The notes under the pieces are model-generated. The model ran no database searches. It was not told where the DNA came from and was given only the letters and a program-made list of their open reading frames with translations. From positions 7,541,561 through 7,605,560 of the forward strand of contig NC_088775.1 in NCBI RefSeq assembly GCF_954871325.1: a DNA stretch of 64,000 bases, in the 5' to 3' direction. The stretch's first letter is position 1, and every line of letters starts with the position of its first letter. This document shows, in pieces, positions 59,260 through 64,000 of this stretch. The translations under genes were made by a program, and so were the position numbers. This DNA comes from Gordionus sp. m RMFG-2023 (taxonomy: Eukaryota; Nematomorpha; Gordioida; Chordodea; Parachordodidae).

Positions 59260-61594
59260 TAGGCCTATTCAAAAAAATTCGAATATTCGATGAATAATAA
59301 ATTATTTGTTTTGTCCGAATATGAATAATCATTTATTCAATTCAAATAAAACGAATTATTCGGAATACTTAATAAATTGTTTTTTTCTAACATTTGTCAT
59401 TTCTATTTGTTGACCTGCCAATCTGACAGGTGATGTGATTATAAAAAGACATAAGGTAAAAATTGAAGCAATATTTAAATTTTATTTATCATATTTTTTG
59501 AATCTCACGAGAACTTTATTTTTTGAATCTCATAGTAAATTATATAAAAATACAAACCAAAGGTATATAAAAATTTAATAAATTTCTAGGAGAATACTTC
59601 CGATGAAATAGTTATGCTTGATGTTGAAGTTGATAAAATTTGCTCACAAATAAGAGCGTTTATATGAGATCAATATCAAATCAATAAAGACGGTGAAAAG
59701 GCTGCTTGCATTCATTGTAAGAGCATTATAAAATGTAAAGGCAAAACAACATTCCCTCTTATTAATCATTCATACCTCAGTAGAAACAAAAAGTGTAATA
59801 AAATTGACATTTTTTTAAAGCCCACATTACCAATTTCTTTATCTAAATAAATTAATTTTAAAGATAACCTGCTAAAGTTATCTATAAATAATATAAAACT
59901 GTTAATACAAAAAATTCTACAAGTGATCTAGATTGTTCTGTAAAATCTATATCCACCAATACTCTTAAAGCATATGTATAATATATTTTCAGAAAAAGAA
60001 CAGTTGTTAAAGGAAATAATATCCAAAAATAAAAGTCAAATTAATTTTTCATCTCACATTTGGACAAGCCCTACAGGTTTTGTTTTTAGGGCATTGATGA
60101 TAATTTTAAAATAATTAACATAATTTTGGATGTCGCTTTAATAATGAAGCACATTCAGGTTAAAATATATATAAAGCCTTTGTTAAAATAATTAAAAATT
60201 TTAAAACTTTGGATAATGCAACTAATAATAAAACCTTATCATTTTCTTTAAAATATCCATTAATAGAACGGATCCGTTGCCTTGCCCATCATGCAATTGA
60301 TTTAATTTCCAAAGAAATTTTAAAAATTTTAGATACTTTTTATTTTAAAGCGAAGAACATTATTATAATGATTCTTAATTCTCCCAAAAAGTAAAATTTA
60401 TTAAAAAATATATGTAATTTACTATGCCCTCCCCTAAATTTTTTTAAAACCAAAATTAGATTGTTAAATAAGGTGGAATAGCATCTACCAAATGATTGAA
60501 AGAGGCTTATTTTTAAGGCCTGCTTTAACAAAATTAGTCAATGAAGTAATAACTAAATTAAAATTCTTAAAGAAAAACAAATATCAGAGGTAAACCAATT
60601 TATAATTAGGGAATAATATAATACTTTGTTAACATATAGCAGGAATGGGAGAATTTTATAAAAATTAAAGCTACCTATTGCCTTTATATGTACAAATTTG
60701 GGATATGGGGAGAATTATCCTACTTATAATTTGGCTATACCTTCTTATATTCTAATTATTGATAATCTAAAAATGAAAAACCTCGTTTCCATAAATCTTT
60801 TAACAATGGTTTTAAAGCAGCATATGATAAATTGTCGGGCTATTGTAATTTAACTGCTGATGATGCAATAATAACCATAATACAATATTAGACCCCAGGC
60901 TTAAAGTATAATATTTTAAATCAATACCTGTTGATTATGATACTGATATATCCAAGTTAACGGACAAATTTAAAGAGGTTTATAACAGTTATTTAACTTA
61001 CCCCCATCTAAATAAATATGATTAATTTTATAAGCTGATAGTTATAACTGTCAAACAAATTAGGTTGAAATTCAACAAACCAGACTAGACATTGTTTCTA
61101 AACAAATATTATTAAACTATGTGAAATAGATTTTTATCTGAGTGAGCCAAGAGCAAAGAATGATACTGACCCGTTAATGTGATGGAAGGCAAATATATAT
61201 TGGATCCCCATACTCTCGAAAATGGCAAGTACCTATCTATACAAGGAACATCATGTGCTTGTGATTGTGAAAGGCTTTTCTCAGTTATAACTAATTTGTT
61301 ATGTCATATAAGAAAGAAAATATAAGAAAAACTCTTTTTCTTAAAAATTGGCTTTAGAATTATAAATTAATAATATACATTTTAATTTTTTTATAACTTG
61401 ATTACTTTTATCATCATATATGATTACATATTTTTAATAATTTTTTCTGTTTGAAATTAAATTTGCAATAAAAAAATTTGTCGAGTATGATTTATTTTAT
61501 TATGAAAATTCCTTCCAATTATTCGAATAATTAGGAATTGAACACAAATAGTAGATTTTATTATTCGATTCGAATTCGTTTTTGAATAGGCCTA
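59260..61594 (+). mobile_element. hAT DNA transposon, hAT-3, inactive
   Basis: Ends TAGGCCTATTCAAAAA (59260) and TTTTTGAATAGGCCTA (ending 61594) are inverted repeats. They are flanked by a perfect 8-bp target duplication GTCATACA (59252-59259 and 61595-61602). Subterminal zones are built of GAATATTCG/ATTATTCGAAT motifs. Inside is a badly decayed plus-strand transposase. The TAG start is shared with hAT-1. Confidence 0.92.
59600..61370 (+). pseudogene. hAT-3 transposase, heavily decayed
   Basis: Recognisable in order: a BED zinc finger near 59700-59795 (AACIHCKSIIKCKGKTTF, then NHSYLSRNKKC), the region QINFSSHIWTSPTGF near 60040, DNATNNK with IRCLAHHAIDLISKEI near 60210-60320, and the C-terminal block NIYWIPILSKMASTYLSIQG followed by CDCERLFSV near 61195-61285. 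Stops and frame shifts separate all of them. Confidence 0.75.
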
Positions 61595-61602
61595 GTCATA
61601 CA

Positions 61603-62560
61603 TATCCGTCTCCGAAAAAAACATTAATAGTTTAAAAGATAATAATTTAAATACTTTTTAAAAATTAATTAGAAATATTATTCATAAAATATATTTTCTA
61701 TTGGGTAGTAATTTCATAGAATAAATTTTAGAGAAGGAAACGGAAAGAATAGGGAAGGGAAGAAAAAAGGTCCGATAAACATTTTTTTTGTATCAAGTGT
61801 TTTTTAAAAACTAATTTAATTAGAAATATTATCATAAAATAACATTCCTGTCGGTTAGTATATTATTCATCAAATTTTAGAGGAAATAGAAAGGAAAAAT
61901 CTCCCGGGAAATCCTTTACCCATTGGAGGTGTAAAGTAAGGTGATAAAATTATTACAAATAAATAGCGTTTTTCAAAATATTTAAATTTTATAAAATATC
62001 TATAAAAAAAAATTTTTTTGGGAGGGTATTTAAGAAATTTTATAAGGTAATAAATTATTGGTAAGAGGAGGTAAGGGAATATTTTCTTATTCCTTGAAGA
62101 TATTTTTTTTTTAAATAAAATAAAAATACAACAATATTTTTTTTTTAAATAAAATAAAAATACAACAATATTTTTGTAATATTTGGGACAACTTAACATT
62201 TAATTCAAATCCTAAAATTTGCCTTGGGATTTATCAGTGAAGAAAACCTTATTTTATTAATTTTTTTTTTTAGTTTTTAGAAATTGTCAAACTTGTCACA
62301 TATTATTTCAAAATAATATACCAAGACATATAAATCATTAAATTAACTATATAATATTATTATGTCATCAGTTTTACACGTGATATAGGTTGATAAATTT
62401 TTCGTTATAATTTGTAATGTTTATTATATTACATTTCTTTTATTTTTCATGAAATTCAAACCTCGTAAATTTACATAATTTGACAATTAGGGGAAGAGTG
62501 AAGAATAGGATCGAACTGATACGAATAAAAATTCAAAAAATCTTGTCGCGTTTTTTTTCG
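61603..62560. other. AT-rich spacer with a short direct repeat
   Basis: A 39-base unit (TATTTTTTTTTTAAATAAAA, then TAAAAATACAACAA) is repeated in tandem at 62101-62169. A longer, looser direct repeat (TAGAAATATTATTCATAAAA at 61669 against TAGAAATATTATCATAAAAT at 61821, each followed by a GGGTAG or GGTTAG string) spans 61650-61900. No gene. Confidence 0.55.
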
Positions 62561-62819
62561 AAGGCTCAAGGCCTCGTTCATAATAAGCGTGATATCGCTT
62601 GAAAAATGCGTAATTCATTCAAAGATAGCATTTTAAAATTACGCATAGTTTAAGAGACATCGCGGTATTTTTAAATGAGGAATAAGTAAAATAGTGCGAC
62701 ATCGCTTCACTTAAAATAAAATGTTAAATTATACAATTATGATATCGTTTAGTCAGAAATTGAGTATCGCTCTAACCATTATCGCGGTTACTATAAGAAG
62801 GCTTAAGGCAACAGCCTTT
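62561..62819. mobile_element. ACGCG-type MITE, copy 2
   Basis: Ends AAGGCTCAAGGCCTCGTTCA and GCTTAAGGCAACAGCCTT are imperfect inverted repeats. Inside lie TTCATAATAAGCGTGAT at the left and ATCGCGGTTACTATAAGAAG at the right. The interior GACATCGCTTCAC and ATATCGTTTAGTCAGAAATT resembles 49633-49720 in copy 1. At about 260 bp this may be the single-unit form of the family. Confidence 0.65.
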
Positions 62820-63665
62820 CTAGTGTTAATTGGACGTTTGGGTAGTCATTATAAAAATAATAATTAAAAAAACTATAAATATAGTTACGGATTATTTAGG
62901 GTAGTTTTAAATATATTATATATGACCTATACTTCACCTGTTTGTTATTTAAAAATATGGAGATTATTCAGAATTGATACAATACGACTACTAGAGGCGA
63001 TAAATAAAATTGAACATGCAAACGATCGAAATTTTTCAATTTTTTGGCTAAACGATATTTTCATTTTTCGCGACACTCGTTTTTAGACTCGCAATCTTTT
63101 TTAACATTAAGTGCTCCACCGCTCTGCATAGCCTTAGCATAATACACAGTGTAAATCACGTGGCACATAAAACAGACGACAGTTCCTAACCTCCCCCAAT
63201 CATTTTTTGTAATAGAATATATATTTTCTTTTTCTTTTCATTAGTATAATATATTAATGTATTTTATATTAGTTTTTTTTTCATTTTTATAGTAATTGAT
63301 AAAACATATTATTTATATTGTATGGTAAATGAATAATTAATATCTTTCTTTTCATAACTTCAAATCTATAATTATTCGCAATTTAATTTCATAAAAATTC
63401 TAAGGCTGTAAAGAAATTTTTTTTTATTTAGAGAATCCGATGTTTTCTGAGAAGTGTAGCAAAAAATGGAGGACGCGTATAAAAAAAGGTATGCGAATTT
63501 GTTCAAGTGAGAGCTATTTTTTTGCTCAGGTTAAAAAACTCAGTTTGTTTATTTTCGGAGTGGGCACAAAATCGGCTAAAAATGGAGCAAAAGCCCAGTA
63601 ATTGGTCAAAAAAATATAACCTATCACCCAAAATGTCCTAAATTATCGTATAAATATATATTAAT
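62820..63665. other. spacer, no gene recognised
   Basis: AT-rich. A stretch near 63420-63600 is less biased and purine-rich, but holds no open frame or RNA signature that could be named. Confidence 0.5.
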
Positions 63666-64000
63666 CAGAGTTGTTAAAAGATACTTTTTAAATGGATCTA
63701 GATACAGATACATAGTCTCAAAAGTTATCTAGATACAGATACAGCGTCTAAAAAGTTATCAAGATACAGATACAATTTTTAAATGTATCTGTACACAGAT
63801 GTTGCTTCCTCTTTTTCATCCATATAGATCTAAATAAATATATAAACTTAAAAATTTAGTTATAAAATAAAATTTACCATTTCCATATTGTAATATTAAA
63901 ATTTGTACGGTTTATTGATAAACTCGGACATAATATTTAAATTAATGAATATTTATATATATTTTTTATATATAAGTTTTAATATTTTATGTATATATAA
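63666..64000 (+). mobile_element. left end of a hAT-type element running off the window
   Basis: CAGAGTTGTTAAAAGATAC starts at 63666 and shares its first 13 bases with the end of hAT-2 (10756). The following 110 bases hold repeated GATACAGATACA units (near 63700, 63733 and 63768), the subterminal repeats of this element, where hAT-2 has GTAGCGCGCTA instead. If it is a hAT, the 8-bp target duplication on the left would be ATATTAAT. The right end is outside the window or lost. Confidence 0.5.

Noticed and set aside
1-64000. CRISPR arrays, bacterial operons or ribosomal RNA genes
   Set aside because: No spaced identical repeats, Shine-Dalgarno-led gene strings or rRNA-like conserved blocks were seen; gene structure is clearly eukaryotic.

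Overview
This is a strongly AT-rich stretch of animal-type nuclear DNA. It has spliceosomal introns, no operons or bacterial signals, and is crowded with decayed transposable elements. Three host genes can be read with fair to high confidence. (1) NUP98, minus strand, at least 18 exons between 25932 and 14913; all 18 splice phases agree and give 1007 codons. (2) SNRNP25, plus strand, 26664-27089, a subunit of the minor (U12-type) spliceosome, head-to-head with NUP98. (3) A promethin/LDAF1-like lipid-droplet membrane protein, minus strand, two exons between 48913 and 47091. LDAF1 and a GLEBS-bearing NUP98 point to a metazoan. The small, AT-rich, divergent proteins suggest a fast-evolving lineage, but the species cannot be named from sequence alone.

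Layout: 1-711 holds a candidate signal-peptide first exon (minus) with a decayed tandem copy. 720-3758 is a hAT transposon (hAT-1) with 8-bp target duplications. About 4050-8690 is a minus-strand Ty3/Gypsy relic (Gypsy-A) and 8900-9490 a non-LTR-type retroelement tail. 10756-12262 is a shrunken hAT element (hAT-2). 14913-25932 is NUP98; its longest intron carries two Merlin transposon copies in inverted orientation. 26664-27089 is SNRNP25. 28889-29522 is a long inverted repeat. 30493-34330 is Gypsy-B (minus) with one LTR, its integrase split by a 548-bp insertion; a plus-strand retroelement tail abuts it at 34347-34745. 36466-39060 is Gypsy-C (minus) and 39421-39862 a DIRS-like RNase H fragment. 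From 40 kb on the window is mostly AT-rich spacer with MITE-like elements, the LDAF1-like gene, an unrecognised coding-like relic near 55.3-55.8 kb, a third hAT element (59260-61594) and the left end of another hAT-type element running off the window at 63666.

How the genes relate: NUP98 and SNRNP25 share a 731-bp divergent intergenic region and may share a promoter; both act in nuclear RNA metabolism (mRNA export and minor-intron splicing). The transposons are inactive by inspection. Every Gypsy reverse transcriptase has a damaged catalytic motif, and the hAT and Merlin reading frames are broken. The most unusual points are the run of FG-encoding micro-exons in NUP98, the apparent absence of the exon carrying its self-cleavage site, the inverted Merlin pair in its intron, and several MITE families with readable target duplications.
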